From Buttiauxella agrestis ATCC 33320 (GTDB taxonomy: Bacteria; Pseudomonadota; Gammaproteobacteria; Enterobacterales; Enterobacteriaceae): a stretch of DNA of 64,000 bases. Shown here in pieces: positions 12,681 to 24,606 of this stretch (the first letter of the stretch is position 1; every line of letters starts with the position of its first letter). The DNA is taken from positions 1,054,001 to 1,118,000 of the forward strand of contig JALKFA010000001.1 of NCBI GenBank assembly GCA_024169445.1, in the 5' to 3' direction. Below the pieces are notes generated by a model. The model was not told where the DNA came from. It saw only the letters and a program-made list of their open reading frames with translations, and searched no databases. The position numbers were made by a program, and so were the translations under genes.

Positions 12681-12684
12681 CTAT

Positions 12685-13281
12685 TTAACGAAGTTGTGCG
12701 GCAATCAGCGGCCAACGGGTATCAAAATCACCGGTAGGCAGATAGCGGAATTCGCTACGCACAAAACGCGATAGTGTCCCTTCACAAAATGCCAGCAGCA
12801 AGCTTGCCAGTAACGATTCATCAGTAATGTAGCCTTCACCTTCACGCATCTTCTTTTCACGCATGACCTGGCGCAATTGCACTTCTATACGCTCAAAAAG
12901 CTGATTGATACGGCCTTGCAGACGGTCTTGTTCAAACATCAGCGCGTGGCCGGTGAGAATTCGTGTTAGGCCAGGGTTGCGCTCGCCAAACCCAAGAATC
13001 AGTAAAACAATCAAGCGTAACCGGGCGTGGGTGTCTTTCTCATCTTTCAGGATGAGATTGATACGGGTAATCAGACTATCTTCAATAAACTCGATAAGGC
13101 TATCGAACATCTTCGTTTTGCTGGGAAAATGTCGATAAAGTGCAGCTTCGGAAACACCAACAGTCGCGGCGAGTTTGGCAGTCGTAATGCGTTGGCTGCC
13201 ATCGCTGGACTCAAGCATTTGGGCCAAAGACTGAAGTATTTCTTCGCGACGATTCCGTTTCGCAACTTGCTTTTCTGCCAT
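12685..13281 (-). CDS. slmA: Nucleoid occlusion factor SlmA
   Basis: TetR-family DNA-binding protein that binds SBS sites on the chromosome and blocks FtsZ assembly over the nucleoid. 198 residues, as in E. coli. The helix-turn-helix lies in residues about 28-52 ([24 protein letters not shown]); the C-terminal helical dimerisation domain ends [14 protein letters not shown]. It lies between pyrE and dut, as in E. coli. Confidence 0.96.
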   Translation of the reverse strand: MAEKQVAKRNRREEILQSLAQMLESSDGSQRITTAKLAATVGVSEAALYRHFPSKTKMFDSLIEFIEDSLITRINLILKDEKDTHARLRLIVLLILGFGERNPGLTRILTGHALMFEQDRLQGRINQLFERIEVQLRQVMREKKMREGEGYITDESLLASLLLAFCEGTLSRFVRSEFRYLPTGDFDTRWPLIAAQLR

Positions 13282-13336
13282 GTTCTAAAATACCCCTGAA
13301 ATAACGCACTTGTCAGGCAGGTAACCACACCGCGCT

Positions 13337-13362
13337 CGCAAACTTGAAGTTTGCGTTTTTTT
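13337..13362 (+). terminator. Terminator-like hairpin, plus-strand orientation
   Basis: Stem CGCAAACT / AGTTTGCG with a three-base loop is followed on the plus strand by seven T residues. It lies between the dut 3' end and the slmA start, both on the minus strand. In the minus direction the hairpin is preceded, not followed, by the T-rich side, so it does not fit as a dut terminator. No plus-strand gene ending here was found. Confidence 0.45.
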
Positions 13363-13401
13363 CACATTTTTTACGCTGTGGGGTTACGTTTTTAAATGAA
13401 G

Positions 13402-13860
13402 TTACTGGCGTCCTGAATGGCCGAAACCACCTTCGCCACGGTCACTAGAATCGAAATCCTCAACCAGATTGAATTCGGCCTGAACGACTGGCACAAACAC
13501 CATTTGAGCAATGCGCTCACCCGGTTCGATAGTGAAGTGATCTTGTCCACGGTTCCAGACGGAAACCATTAACTGACCCTGGTAATCGGAGTCTATCAGC
13601 CCAACAAGGTTGCCTAAAACAACGCCATGCTTATGACCAAGACCTGAACGAGGCAGAATGACAGCTGCAAGAGTTGGGTCGGCGATATGGATAGCCAGCC
13701 CGGTTGGAATCAGTTTGGTGATACCAGGAGCAAGCTCTACGGCTTCATCCAGACAGGCGCGCAGGTCAAGACCCGCAGAGCCGGAAGTAGCATAAGTCGG
13801 CAGGGGGAACTGTTGGCCAACGCGTGGGTCCAGAATCTTAACGTCGATTTTTTTCATCAT
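13402..13860 (-). CDS. dut: Deoxyuridine triphosphatase (dUTPase)
   Basis: Hydrolyses dUTP to dUMP and pyrophosphate, keeping uracil out of DNA and feeding dTMP synthesis. 152 residues from the first of two adjacent ATGs (151 from the second). The five dUTPase motifs are visible, including [30 protein letters not shown] and the C-terminal [12 protein letters not shown] that closes over the active site of the trimer. Its start overlaps the 3' end of coaBC by 23 bases, so translation is probably coupled. Confidence 0.97.
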   Translation of the reverse strand: MMKKIDVKILDPRVGQQFPLPTYATSGSAGLDLRACLDEAVELAPGITKLIPTGLAIHIADPTLAAVILPRSGLGHKHGVVLGNLVGLIDSDYQGQLMVSVWNRGQDHFTIEPGERIAQMVFVPVVQAEFNLVEDFDSSDRGEGGFGHSGRQ

Positions 13861-15049
13861 AACGGGTAACTATCTCGTTCAGTAAAAGATGGCCAAGGAG
13901 TTCTTTACGCTCAAGAGGTAAGACTTTATCTCCTTCCTGCCAGAAAAGGTGCAGTGCATTGTTGTCGCTATTAAATCCCTGGCCTGCTTGTGAGACATCA
14001 TTCGCACAAATCAGATCGAGATTTTTACTCATACGTTTTTGCCGGGCGTATTCTTCCACATTATTTGTTTCGGCGGCAAACCCAACAACATAAGGTCGGT
14101 GCGCCAAAAGTGCTGCGACACCGGCAACGATGTCCGGGTTTTTTATCATTTTTATTGTAATTTCATCGCCTTGCTTTTTGATTTTCTCATCAGCTACAGC
14201 GGCTGCACGATAATCCGCAACTGCGGCACAGCCCACAAAAATTTGCTGTTCCTGAACATGTTGCTGAACAGCAGCTTCCATTTCCAACGCTGTGGTGACA
14301 TCAATACGCTTCACCCATGGTGGTGTTGGCAAAGATACAGGGCCAGAAATTAACGTCACATTCGCGCCACGCGATGCCGCCGCCGCCGCGATGGCATAAC
14401 CCATTTTCCCTGAACTATCGTTAGTGATATAGCGCACTGGGTCCAGACGCTCGCGGGTTGGGCCAGCAGTAATCATGATATTAAGATGTTGCAGATCTTT
14501 GGTGACAGTAAAATGCTGTGCCGCCATTTCGACTATGGTTAGCGGGTCAAGCATGCGACCTGGGCCAACATCGCCACAGGCCTGGCTGCCGCTATCCGGC
14601 CCCCACATCAACAAGCCGCGTGAAGAGAGAACTTCAAGGTTGTGTTGAGTTGCAGTGGCTCGGTACATCTGTTGGTTCATGGCAGGGACAACGGCAACCG
14701 GTGCCGGTGTAGCGAGACAAATTGTGCTCACAAGGTCATTTGCCATGCCTGCAGTAATGCGGGCAATTAAGTCGGCCGTGGCGGGGGCAAGGATAACTAA
14801 ATCAGCCCATTTGCCTAATTCTATATGGCCCATTGCGGCTTCTGCTGCGGGATCTAACAAGCTGTCTGAAACCGGATAACCTGACACGGCTTGTAAACTC
14901 AGTGGCGTAATAAAGGCTTTGGCGGCCTCAGTCATTACCACTCTTACTTCTGCCCCGCGTTCACGCAGACGGCGCACCAGTTCTGGTGTTTTATAGGCAG
15001 CGATACCACCGCTCACACCCAGAACAATTTTTTTGCCAGAAAGCCCCAT
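13838..15049 (-). CDS. coaBC: CoaBC, phosphopantothenoylcysteine synthetase/decarboxylase
   Basis: Two steps of coenzyme A synthesis: CoaB ligates cysteine to 4'-phosphopantothenate using CTP, and CoaC (FMN) decarboxylates the product. With the ATG at 15049 ([15 protein letters not shown]) it has 403 residues; the frame is open 10 codons further. CoaC residues are in place: His75 ([10 protein letters not shown]), the PAMNQQMYR motif, Cys158 (GSQACGD). CoaB shows [15 protein letters not shown] with the conserved Asn, and KIKK with the Lys. Divergent from radC and followed by dut with overlap. Confidence 0.96.
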   Translation of the reverse strand: MGLSGKKIVLGVSGGIAAYKTPELVRRLRERGAEVRVVMTEAAKAFITPLSLQAVSGYPVSDSLLDPAAEAAMGHIELGKWADLVILAPATADLIARITAGMANDLVSTICLATPAPVAVVPAMNQQMYRATATQHNLEVLSSRGLLMWGPDSGSQACGDVGPGRMLDPLTIVEMAAQHFTVTKDLQHLNIMITAGPTRERLDPVRYITNDSSGKMGYAIAAAAASRGANVTLISGPVSLPTPPWVKRIDVTTALEMEAAVQQHVQEQQIFVGCAAVADYRAAAVADEKIKKQGDEITIKMIKNPDIVAGVAALLAHRPYVVGFAAETNNVEEYARQKRMSKNLDLICANDVSQAGQGFNSDNNALHLFWQEGDKVLPLERKELLGHLLLNEIVTRYDEKNRR

Positions 15050-15214
15050 CATGATTTTTCCACCACCAGTCACAGTCATCTGGCTATTTTACCACACTCA
15101 TTAGGTATCGACTTTTTTGCAGTTTGCGAGACATCCCGCATGCGGAATATCTGCCTGTCGTTTGTGCTTCTCGAGTTGTGCACAATAGCGGAAATGAAGG
15201 GCAAGGAGGTTCTG

Positions 15215-15892
15215 ATGGATGTGATCATGGGGCTGGATAAAGCGAGTATGCCGCGCGAAAAACTGCTGAAATTTGGGGCCAGTTCTTTATCTGATGTGGA
15301 GTTACTGGCGCTTTTTTTACGCACTGGCAGCAGAAACATGAATGTCCTGACATTTGCGCAAACCTTACTGCATCAGTTTGGCTCGTTAAGCCGGCTGTTG
15401 TCAGCGGACTATTCGCAGTTCAACGATGTTAAGGGTATTGGTGAGGCTAAATACACGCAGTTAAACGCCATAGCTGAACTAGCGCGGCGTTATTACTATT
15501 CTCGAGGCGTTGAAGAATTGACTTTAAAAGGGCCTGATTCAGTCAGGGAATTTATCCAAAGCCAGCTAACGACTGAAGAACGCGAGGTTTTCATGGTTAT
15601 TTTTCTGGATAATCAGCATCGGGTGATTAAACATTGTCCGATGTTTTCTGGAACATTGAACCATGTAGAGGTCCATCCGAGAGAAATTGTGCGTGAAGCG
15701 ATGAAATCAAATGCAGCGGCGTTAATACTCGCGCATAATCACCCGTCTGGTCGAGCAGAACCGAGTAAAGCCGATCGCGTTATTACCGAACGCATCGTAA
15801 AAGCTTGCCTGTTTATGGAAATTCGAGTGCTCGATCATCTTGTTATCGGCCGTGGAGAGTACGTTTCTTTTGCAGAACGTGGGTGGATTTAG
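15215..15892 (+). CDS. yicR: RadC/YicR family JAB-domain protein
   Basis: UPF0758/RadC family; despite the name a DNA repair role is not supported and the function is unknown. I take the ATG at 15215, which has a strong SD (aaggagg, five bases clear) and gives 225 residues, close to E. coli YicR (222). The N-terminal helix-hairpin-helix segment ([13 protein letters not shown]) is followed by a JAMM metal site HxHPSG-x-D with His174, His176 and Asp187 at exact spacing. It is divergent from coaBC and precedes rpmB. Confidence 0.9.
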   Translation: MDVIMGLDKASMPREKLLKFGASSLSDVELLALFLRTGSRNMNVLTFAQTLLHQFGSLSRLLSADYSQFNDVKGIGEAKYTQLNAIAELARRYYYSRGVEELTLKGPDSVREFIQSQLTTEEREVFMVIFLDNQHRVIKHCPMFSGTLNHVEVHPREIVREAMKSNAAALILAHNHPSGRAEPSKADRVITERIVKACLFMEIRVLDHLVIGRGEYVSFAERGWI

Positions 15893-15934
15893 GCCGAATT
15901 GCGCGATCCTTGGGGATCTTTGTCTGTTCGGGAC

Positions 15935-15963
15935 TTGAGCACATGCGTTAGGCAGCGTATACT
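15935..15963 (+). promoter_or_regulatory. Sigma-70 promoter of rpmB-rpmG operon
   Basis: TTGAGC (15935-15940), 17 bases, TATACT (15958-15963). This is a near-consensus promoter, as expected for ribosomal protein genes. Transcription would start near 15970, leaving a leader of about 140 bases before rpmB. Confidence 0.75.
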
Positions 15964-15969
15964 ACGCCA

Positions 15970-16345
<376 letters not shown>

Positions 16346-16355
16346 GAGGAATTAA

Positions 16356-16526
<171 letters not shown>

Positions 16527-16545
16527 TTTTAGTGTCTTTGATGAA

Positions 16546-16569
16546 AACCTCGCTTCGGCGGGGTTTTTT
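16546..16569 (+). terminator. Rho-independent terminator of rpmBG
   Basis: Stem ACCTCGC / GCGGGGT around a TTCG tetraloop, followed by TTTTTTC. It lies between rpmG and mutM, so mutM expression would need readthrough or its own promoter. Confidence 0.8.
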
Positions 16570-16598
16570 CGTTTTAGGCTTTTGAGTCTGGAGGAGAG

Positions 16599-17408
16599 AT
16601 GCCTGAATTGCCGGAAGTAGAAACCAGTCGCCGTGGTATTGAACCACATCTGGTCGGGGAAACTATTCTTCACGCCGTGGTGCGTAACGGTCGCTTGCGT
16701 TGGCCTGTCTCCGATGAAATCCATGCTCTAAGCGACAAACCTGTTTTAAGCGTGCAACGCCGCGCTAAGTATCTGCTGCTCGAACTCCCTGATGGCTGGA
16801 TTATTATCCATCTTGGCATGTCAGGTAGCCTGCGTATCCTTCCTGAAGATTATCCTGCCCAAAAGCATGACCATGTCGACCTGGTGATGAGCAATGGTAA
16901 AGTGTTGCGTTATACCGATCCGCGCCGTTTTGGTGCCTGGTTATGGGCTAAAGAGTTGGAGGGCAGCAATGTGCTGGCTCATCTGGGGCCGGAACCATTG
17001 AGCGACGCATTTTCGGCAGACTATTTGCGTGAAAAATCTGCGAAAAAGAAACTCGCGATTAAACCCTGGCTGATGGATAACAAGCTGGTGGTGGGCGTGG
17101 GTAATATTTATGCCAGTGAATCGCTGTTTGCTGCGGGCATCCATCCGGATCGTACTGCGCAGTCGTTATCACAAACTGAGTGTGAATTACTGGTCAAAAC
17201 CATTAAAGCGGTACTACTGCGTTCTATTGAACAAGGTGGGACGACGCTAAAAGATTTCCTGCAATCGGATGGTAAACCGGGGTATTTCGCTCAGGAGTTA
17301 CAAGTTTATGGGCGTGCAGGAGAACCGTGTCGGGTATGTGGAGCGCCTATTCTCATCAGCAAGCATGGGCAACGCAGCACGTTTTATTGCCGCCATTGCC
17401 AGCACTAG
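16599..17408 (+). CDS. mutM: Formamidopyrimidine-DNA glycosylase MutM (Fpg)
   Basis: Base-excision repair enzyme that removes 8-oxoguanine and formamidopyrimidines and cuts the abasic site by beta,delta-elimination. 269 residues. Pro2-Glu3 catalytic start (MPELPEVE), the active-site Lys57 ([10 protein letters not shown]), the H2TH segment [12 protein letters not shown], and a C-terminal C-x2-C-x16-C-x2-C zinc finger (CRVCG ... CRHC) are all present. SD ggagg. Converges with coaD four bases away. Confidence 0.97.
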   Translation: MPELPEVETSRRGIEPHLVGETILHAVVRNGRLRWPVSDEIHALSDKPVLSVQRRAKYLLLELPDGWIIIHLGMSGSLRILPEDYPAQKHDHVDLVMSNGKVLRYTDPRRFGAWLWAKELEGSNVLAHLGPEPLSDAFSADYLREKSAKKKLAIKPWLMDNKLVVGVGNIYASESLFAAGIHPDRTAQSLSQTECELLVKTIKAVLLRSIEQGGTTLKDFLQSDGKPGYFAQELQVYGRAGEPCRVCGAPILISKHGQRSTFYCRHCQH

Positions 17409-17412
17409 CTCT

Positions 17413-18679
<1,267 letters not shown>

Positions 18680-18680
<1 letters not shown>

Positions 18681-19954
18681 TAATGGCTCCGTTGCGGCAG
18701 GTACGGTTGCAGTAATTGTAGCAAGCGTTGCAATGCGCCCTGATTCTGATGAAGGACTTCCACGGCATGGCGACCGTAATAAAGGCGATAGTCTTCGTCG
18801 GTTAGCAGGGTGGTGATTTCGTTAACTAGTGAAGCCGCGTCCGTAACGGTAATCAGCCCGTCGGCACTCTGCAATTTGGCGCAAATATCTTTGAAATTGA
18901 AGGTGTGTGGGCCCATCAGTACCGGAATCGCATGAGCGGAAGGTTCCAGCGGGTTATGGCCTCCTCGTTCAACAAGGCTGCCGCCCACAAAGGCCAGATC
19001 GGCAATTCCGTACAGCATCATCAACTCGCCCATAGTATCGCCAATCACCACCTGGGTGCTGTTGGATGGCTTTTCACCACTGCTGCGCATGATGTAGCTG
19101 AAACCAGCCTTCTGAGCCATATCACGCGCATCTTTGAAGCGTTCCGGGTGGCGCGGGACAAGAATTAACAGTAAATCAGGGAATTTGGCCAGTAACTGGC
19201 GGTGTGCATCCAGAATAATACTTTCTTCGCCATCATGGGTGCTGGTGGCAATCCACACTTTACGATGTGGAGCCCATTGGCGGCGTAGCGTAATTGCGCG
19301 TGCGGCAAGTTCTGGAGTCACTGAAATATCAAATTTCAGGCTACCGGTAACGGTTAATTGAGAGCGTTTCAGACCAAGCTCGATGAAACGACCACCATCT
19401 TCTTCATTCTGTGCGGCGATCAGGGTGATTTTGCTCATCAGGCGGCGCGTGAAATTACCCAGCTTTTTATACCCTTTTGCCGAGCGGGCAGAAAGACGGG
19501 CATTGGCAATGACCAAAGGGATTTTGCGTTGGTGTAATTCGTTGATCATGTTTGGCCACAACTCGGTTTCCATCACGATAACCAGTTTGGGACGCACGGT
19601 ATTGAAAAAGCGCTTCATGGCGCAAGGGAGATCGTAAGGCAAATAAACATGATGCACATTTTGCCCAAAAGCCGACAGCGCACGTTCCGAACCTGTTGGA
19701 GTCATGGTGGTGACGGTAATCGGAATCGTTGGGTAGCGATGGCGCAGGGCGCGAACTAACGGAATTGCCGCCAGGGTTTCACCTACGGAAACTGAATGCA
19801 GAAGAATACCATCGGGCTCCACTTTTCCACGGCAATAGCCGTAGCGTTCCGCCCAGCGTTTGCGATACGCGGGAGCTTTACGGCTACGGAGTAACAGTCG
19901 CAGCCACACAAAAGGCTGAATAAGATAGAACAGAGCGGTATACAACGATTCCAA
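18680..19954 (-). CDS. waaA: Kdo transferase WaaA (KdtA)
   Basis: Essential inner-membrane-associated transferase that adds two Kdo residues to lipid IVA. The catalytic signature [26 protein letters not shown] and the GT-B C-terminal [14 protein letters not shown] are intact. I place the start at the TTG at 19954 (424 residues, E. coli 425), aligning [14 protein letters not shown] with MLELLYTALLYLIQP of E. coli; ggaaaa lies just upstream. In-frame ATGs at 19975 and 19999 exist but lack a clear SD. First gene of waaA-waaE-coaD. Confidence 0.92.
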
Positions 19955-20085
19955 GCGAATTTTCCGTATTTTCATTATCGGCGGGCAAATTCTAAGCATT
20001 CGGGAAGCTTAAAGCTATTGTTTTGGTAACTTCACGAAGGCATTGCTTAGTATTCAGATGGGTTAGTGCTTGAGGGACAGAAGTC

Positions 20086-20108
20086 GCGGGCGGCATGCAT
20101 CCACCCGC
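20086..20108 (-). terminator. Hairpin downstream of glycosyltransferase gene
   Basis: Eight-pair GC stem (GCGGGTGG / CCGCCCGC, one G-U) with a seven-base loop, just after the stop at 20123. No T-run follows, so it is either a weak terminator, a Rho-assisted one, or a 3'-end stabilising hairpin. Confidence 0.4.
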
Positions 20109-20122
20109 TTAGAGGCAGTACC

Positions 20123-21124
20123 TCAGCCCGGAACTCGGGTCGCTTTCTTCAATTTTAGATAACGACGACCCAGACGCCAGCGCAGGCGGAATCCACGGGC
20201 ATTTTTCCAAATCAGACGCCAGATACCGCGATCAAAAAATTCCTGAATGATCATCTTCTTCTTGTGCGGATCTTTCATGTTATTGAAAGTGTGCAATATC
20301 CCCAGACCTTCTTTCGCGATTTGCCAGTTACAGGCTGGAATATTCTTTACCGCTTCCGGATAACGCTGGTTAATGGCATCTAACATTTCCAGTATTTTCA
20401 TATAATGACGTGCTGAGCGGATCAGGGTGTCATCCGTGTCTGGTTTATGGGATACCGAGGCCGAATGGATGTAGTAATCGTAGTATTGAGCGTCAGTGTA
20501 CTGAACGCGCTGCGCGGCGAGTAACACCTCCGTTGTCCACGGAATATCCTGGTGACGTAAGCCGGGTTCGAAGGTAAAGCCATGTTCGCGAATAAAATCG
20601 TGGCGATAAAGGTTTAGCCAGGTCACGTGCAGAAACTTACGCGAATCGAGCGCACGTTTAAGCCACTGGGGACCACTCAGTACGTCGGTAGACTGAAGCT
20701 TGTCTTGCGGAAAAATTGGCCGTGAAGGTTTTTTGTTGTTTTCGTAAACGTAATTACCATTGCACGTCACTACATCAAGGTCATTTTTTAAGGCTAAATC
20801 AAGAAGATGCTGGTACATGCCGGGCTTAAAGTCATCATCAATGTCCGGGAAGGAGAGGTACTGACCTGTGGCTACAGCAAGCCCGGTATTACGCGCAATC
20901 GAAACGCCCTGATTTTCCTGTTCGATTATTTTCATACCAGGAAACTTGCTGCGCCAGGCGTTAATAATCGCCATGGAGCCATCGGTTGAACCATCGTTAA
21001 CCATAATGACTTCCATGCTGTCGATGTTCTGAGCTTCAAGACAGGCAAAGAATTTAGCTAAAAAAAGCTCGCCGTTATAAACAGCAGCAACAACGCTAAG
21101 GAGTGGACGTAGGCTCTGTGGCAT
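20123..21124 (-). CDS. Family 2 glycosyltransferase of LPS core locus
   Basis: 333 residues. N-terminal GT-A domain: LLSVVAAVYNGELFLAKFFACL, VNDGSTDGS, and a FPDIDDDF motif near residue 94 in the place of the usual DxD. The C-terminal half is basic (WRLGRRYLKLKK), consistent with peripheral membrane association. It lies between wabH and waaA in the core cluster on the same strand, 20 bases after wabH, so it probably adds an outer-core sugar. The exact donor and linkage cannot be read from sequence; no symbol is given. Confidence 0.8.
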   Translation of the reverse strand: MPQSLRPLLSVVAAVYNGELFLAKFFACLEAQNIDSMEVIMVNDGSTDGSMAIINAWRSKFPGMKIIEQENQGVSIARNTGLAVATGQYLSFPDIDDDFKPGMYQHLLDLALKNDLDVVTCNGNYVYENNKKPSRPIFPQDKLQSTDVLSGPQWLKRALDSRKFLHVTWLNLYRHDFIREHGFTFEPGLRHQDIPWTTEVLLAAQRVQYTDAQYYDYYIHSASVSHKPDTDDTLIRSARHYMKILEMLDAINQRYPEAVKNIPACNWQIAKEGLGILHTFNNMKDPHKKKMIIQEFFDRGIWRLIWKNARGFRLRWRLGRRYLKLKKATRVPG

Positions 21125-21144
21125 AAAATTACCCGAAAATATTG

Positions 21145-22245
21145 TTATCTTTCTTCTGTCGCCAGAGACAAATACTGCTGGCAGATGGCACCAATGCTAT
21201 ATGACTCAATCGTTGCGATATCAATAACCGGTGGGGTGTTGTAAATATCCAGCATAGTGTCAGCAAGTTCCTGAGCGCTCATGCCGGAAAGACCGCGAGA
21301 CAGTTCTCCGGTCAAAATTTCCGCAGGCCCGCCAGGGCAATTTGTACTGACGGCTGGTGTCTGGCAAATTAGTGCTTCGACCAGCACGTTGCCAAATCCT
21401 TCACAATCTGAGCTAAGCAGCAGCATACGTGCATTGGCAATCCATGGATAAGGGTTTGGTGCGAAGGATTTTATAATCACACGCTCGGCAACACCAGCGG
21501 CTGTGGCCATCGCTTTTAACTCGGCAATACGCTCATTGCTGCCGTTACCCATCAGAACCAACGGAGCTTGAATTCCACTGAGAGCATAAGCGCTGATCAG
21601 CCGGTCATGGCGTTTATGTTCATGGAAGCGACCCACATGGATTAAATAATCCTGCCCGGCCATTTCACACGACTCTTTTGCTTTTAAATGTATTCCGTCG
21701 ATATCGAATGGGTTATGAATGACGGTGCCCCCGGACAGCGTAATATCGAAATTTGTCGTAATATCGTGCAAAACTGCCTGAGAAACAGCGACGACATTAC
21801 TATTTTGATAAACGCTTTGAATTTTCTTACGTTTTATCCAGCGTGAGAAACCCTGACGATGCTGAAGATATGAATAAGAATACATGCCGTGGACACAGTA
21901 CCAGAGCTTTTCACGCGCAATGGATTTAGTGTGGGCAACAATGCGATCGGTTTTATGCAGGTGAGATAAAACGAGGTCGAAATTCCCTTTTTTCTGCGCT
22001 TGTTCTACTGCGCTATCCAGCAGAGCGGCACGGCGGGACAATTCCGTCAGCTTACGCCACGGTTTTTTACAAGTATCCAGAATCACTTGATAATCAACGT
22101 CTTCCGGAATCTCATAATCACAGACGCGACGCAGTGAGAAAACGGAAACCTGATGACCCATTGCGACCAAACCTTTCGATAAGGTAAGCACGGTTTTTTC
22201 AGCACCGCCGCCAGGTAAACCATCAATAATCATTAGGATACGCAT
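21145..22245 (-). CDS. wabH: Outer-core N-acetylglucosaminyltransferase WabH-like
   Basis: GT4-family, GT-B fold, 366 residues: MRILMIIDGLPGGGAEKTVLTL at the start and the nucleotide-sugar motif SSDCEGFGNVLVEAL (ExxxxxxxE type) in the C-terminal domain. In Klebsiella, WabH adds GlcNAc to the GalA placed by WabG, and the GlcNAc is then de-N-acetylated by WabN. The genes wabG, waaQ and a wabN-like deacetylase all lie upstream here, which supports the name. Start is three bases after the wabG stop region. Confidence 0.75.
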   Translation of the reverse strand: MRILMIIDGLPGGGAEKTVLTLSKGLVAMGHQVSVFSLRRVCDYEIPEDVDYQVILDTCKKPWRKLTELSRRAALLDSAVEQAQKKGNFDLVLSHLHKTDRIVAHTKSIAREKLWYCVHGMYSYSYLQHRQGFSRWIKRKKIQSVYQNSNVVAVSQAVLHDITTNFDITLSGGTVIHNPFDIDGIHLKAKESCEMAGQDYLIHVGRFHEHKRHDRLISAYALSGIQAPLVLMGNGSNERIAELKAMATAAGVAERVIIKSFAPNPYPWIANARMLLLSSDCEGFGNVLVEALICQTPAVSTNCPGGPAEILTGELSRGLSGMSAQELADTMLDIYNTPPVIDIATIESYSIGAICQQYLSLATEER

Positions 22246-22248
22246 CGT

Positions 22249-23376
22249 CTAATCCAGTATATTTTGATACAGCGAAATAAGTTGCTGTGAAAGTTTTTCC
22301 GGTGTCGCATCCCTGACTCGCTCGCGAGCATATTCCCCCATTTTCTCATCCACAAAGCGTGAAGATATTGCCATTACCGCTTCTGAAAGTTGTGGGATAT
22401 TGAGTGCATCACAAACGTATCCGTTTTGTCCGATTGTTATAAATTCAGCTCCCCCACAGGTAGCCGAGGTAATAACCGGTAAACCACATGCCATTGCTTC
22501 AAGAATCACATTTGGAAATGGATCATATAGTGTTGGCAGTAATAGTCCATCAGCTACCTGATAGAAAGGCAGCGTATTTTTCTGCATTCCCATAAACCGT
22601 ATGCGATTCAGGCACCCCAGAGATTGTGCCAGTTCTCGATAACTTTTCTCGACTTTATCTTGCCCGACGATCACAAGATAGCGGTCGGTATTAGCAATGG
22701 CCTTAATTGCACTGGCTAACCCTTTACGCTCGAATCCGGAACCGACAAAGACCAATGTTACTGCGCTTTGCGGGATAGATAATTCATCTCGTAGTTTCGT
22801 GCGTAGCTCATCATTTGCCGGAACGAAGCGGGAAGAGTCAATAGCATTATAGATGACATGTATCTTATTAGCAGGTATAGAGAAATCTTCGATAATCTCT
22901 CTTTTAACCATTTCGGCATTGCAGATGACGGCTTTTAGTTCGGGAGCCTGATACATCGCCTTCTCAGCCTGCATCACATAACGATGGTATCTATCGAGAA
23001 ATAGCCACTTTCCGCGCCAGGCGGGTAAAATTCTTGCACGCTGCATCAGCCAACGGCGGTGAACACCATCACCTGCGCGATAAATATCGCAACCCGCTAT
23101 ACGTTCATGACTTTGAACAATATCGAAATTCTCCCGTTGCCATAGCGTTCTTGCCGCATCGGCAAAACCTTTTTCACGGCTGATTCGACCTAGTTTCATC
23201 GGATCGCAAATATGAATATGCCAGTTATCCTGGCGCTCACCCTGCCATTGCCGAGTGATAACGTTGAGTTCCATATCGTGGGCGCTTAACGCCTCAAGTG
23301 CGCGTGAAACGAAACGTTCAGCGCCTCCATCCGGGCGGTATTTTTGGCGGACAATAGCCAGACGGCAGCGCTTCAT
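22249..23376 (-). CDS. wabG: LPS core galacturonosyltransferase WabG-like
   Basis: GT4-family transferase of 375 residues beginning MKRCRLAIVRQKYRPDGGAE, with donor site motif LPTLYDPFPNVILEAMACGLPV. In Klebsiella, WabG adds GalA to heptose II; it is related to the E. coli glucosyltransferase WaaG, but the N-terminus RQKYRPDGGAERFVSRALEAL is the WabG form as I recall it. Four-base overlap with waaQ and close linkage to wabH support one operon. GalA would supply the negative charge given by phosphate in E. coli. Confidence 0.82.
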   Translation of the reverse strand: MKRCRLAIVRQKYRPDGGAERFVSRALEALSAHDMELNVITRQWQGERQDNWHIHICDPMKLGRISREKGFADAARTLWQRENFDIVQSHERIAGCDIYRAGDGVHRRWLMQRARILPAWRGKWLFLDRYHRYVMQAEKAMYQAPELKAVICNAEMVKREIIEDFSIPANKIHVIYNAIDSSRFVPANDELRTKLRDELSIPQSAVTLVFVGSGFERKGLASAIKAIANTDRYLVIVGQDKVEKSYRELAQSLGCLNRIRFMGMQKNTLPFYQVADGLLLPTLYDPFPNVILEAMACGLPVITSATCGGAEFITIGQNGYVCDALNIPQLSEAVMAISSRFVDEKMGEYARERVRDATPEKLSQQLISLYQNILD

Positions 23377-24449
23377 AACAACTGTTTCCTTGCAGCGGCG
23401 ACAACAATGTCGACCGGGATGGCATCGAGATAACGTTCTTTCGTGTTGGTATCAATTTTGTCAGGGTCTGGCAAATCACCATAGTTTCCTGCCCAAATGA
23501 CGTCACCGACGACGTCCCACGGGCTCCAGAATGTCAGCTTTGAAGGGCCAAATAGCGCGATGCATGGTGTTTTCAATGCGGCAGCCATGTGCATCGGTAC
23601 TGAATCCACACCGATAAACAGTTGGGCGTGGTCGATCAGTGCCGCTAATTGGCGCAGAGTTAGCTCACCCGCCAGGGAATGGATTCGCTCTGATGGGCAT
23701 AACGCACGGATTTTTTCAATCATCGCTTTTTCGTTTTTATCCGGCCCGGAGGTCAATACCAGGGAATGCCCATCTTTTTGCAAAGCAGTGATGGTTTCAG
23801 CCATTTTGCCCTCATCCCAGCATTTGAAAAACCAGCGGGAGGTGGGCTGCACCACAATATAGGAACCTTCAACCCCATTGCTTTGCAGCTTACTTTGCAC
23901 GGATTGCCAGTCGCCAGGCTGATAGCTCATCGTAACATCCCTGACTGGAGCAATATTCAACGGGGCAATAATGGAGAGGTTTTGCTCCACAGTGTGCAGG
24001 GTCTGATGACCTGACACTGAAGCAAGTTGAGTATGACAATGTTGCCAGATCCAGCCGCGGCGCTTATTGAAATCAAAACCGATACGCGAAGGAGCACCAG
24101 TGAAGCGAGTGACCACGGCGCTACGCCACTGATCGGCCAGATTGATAACCAGACTATATTTTTGCTCGCGCAATGTTTTAAGTAATTGCCACTCTTTGCA
24201 TAAATGCTGGCGGGTACCGAGTTTGCGCCATTTACGGTCAATTCCATAAATACGATGAATGAATGGATGGGCCGCCAGCATGTCTCTCGTTTCTTCATAG
24301 AGCAGAACATCGATTTTTGCGTGTGGCCAGGCTTGATGTAATGCATTGATCACCGGAGTGGTGAGCAACATGTCACCATGATGGCGCAACTTTATCAGTA
24401 AAATACGGGTAGGTGGCATGGCTGCAAGAGCATTCAAAGCGTTACTCAT
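23373..24449 (-). CDS. waaQ: LPS heptosyltransferase III WaaQ
   Basis: GT9-family transferase that adds heptose III to heptose II. Signature TRILLIKLRHHGDMLLTTPVI near the start, VQPTSRWFFKCW, and the donor-site segment FIGVDSVPMHMAAALKTPCIALFGPS. I use the ATG at 24449 (358 residues); an in-frame start at 24473 is also open. It heads the group waaQ-wabG-wabH-GT2 on the minus strand and faces wabN across a 157-base divergent spacer. I saw no clear JUMPStart/ops element in that spacer. Confidence 0.88.
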   Translation of the reverse strand: MSNALNALAAMPPTRILLIKLRHHGDMLLTTPVINALHQAWPHAKIDVLLYEETRDMLAAHPFIHRIYGIDRKWRKLGTRQHLCKEWQLLKTLREQKYSLVINLADQWRSAVVTRFTGAPSRIGFDFNKRRGWIWQHCHTQLASVSGHQTLHTVEQNLSIIAPLNIAPVRDVTMSYQPGDWQSVQSKLQSNGVEGSYIVVQPTSRWFFKCWDEGKMAETITALQKDGHSLVLTSGPDKNEKAMIEKIRALCPSERIHSLAGELTLRQLAALIDHAQLFIGVDSVPMHMAAALKTPCIALFGPSKLTFWSPWDVVGDVIWAGNYGDLPDPDKIDTNTKERYLDAIPVDIVVAAARKQLL

Positions 24450-24606
24450 TATCATCTTTAGAAGATTAACCAAAGGGTGATTCTAATAGACCTTGAGTGT
24501 GGTTGCTACATTTGTGCTCAGGAGTTAGAAATTTGATCGTATGCGGTTTGCCCTTATCTGGCAGGCTGCGTAACATGATGTGAACATCTTTATTTCAGAG
24601 ACGGAA

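Noticed and set aside
14400-14470. Changed residues near the CoaB catalytic motif ([15 protein letters not shown])
   Set aside because: The key Asn and SSGKMG are retained; the changed positions are variable in the family, so no loss of function is implied.
24450-24606. JUMPStart/ops (RfaH) element in the waaQ-wabN spacer
   Set aside because: I looked for GGCGGTAG and its complement. Only a weak CTACATTTGTGCTC-like match is present, not enough to claim RfaH control.
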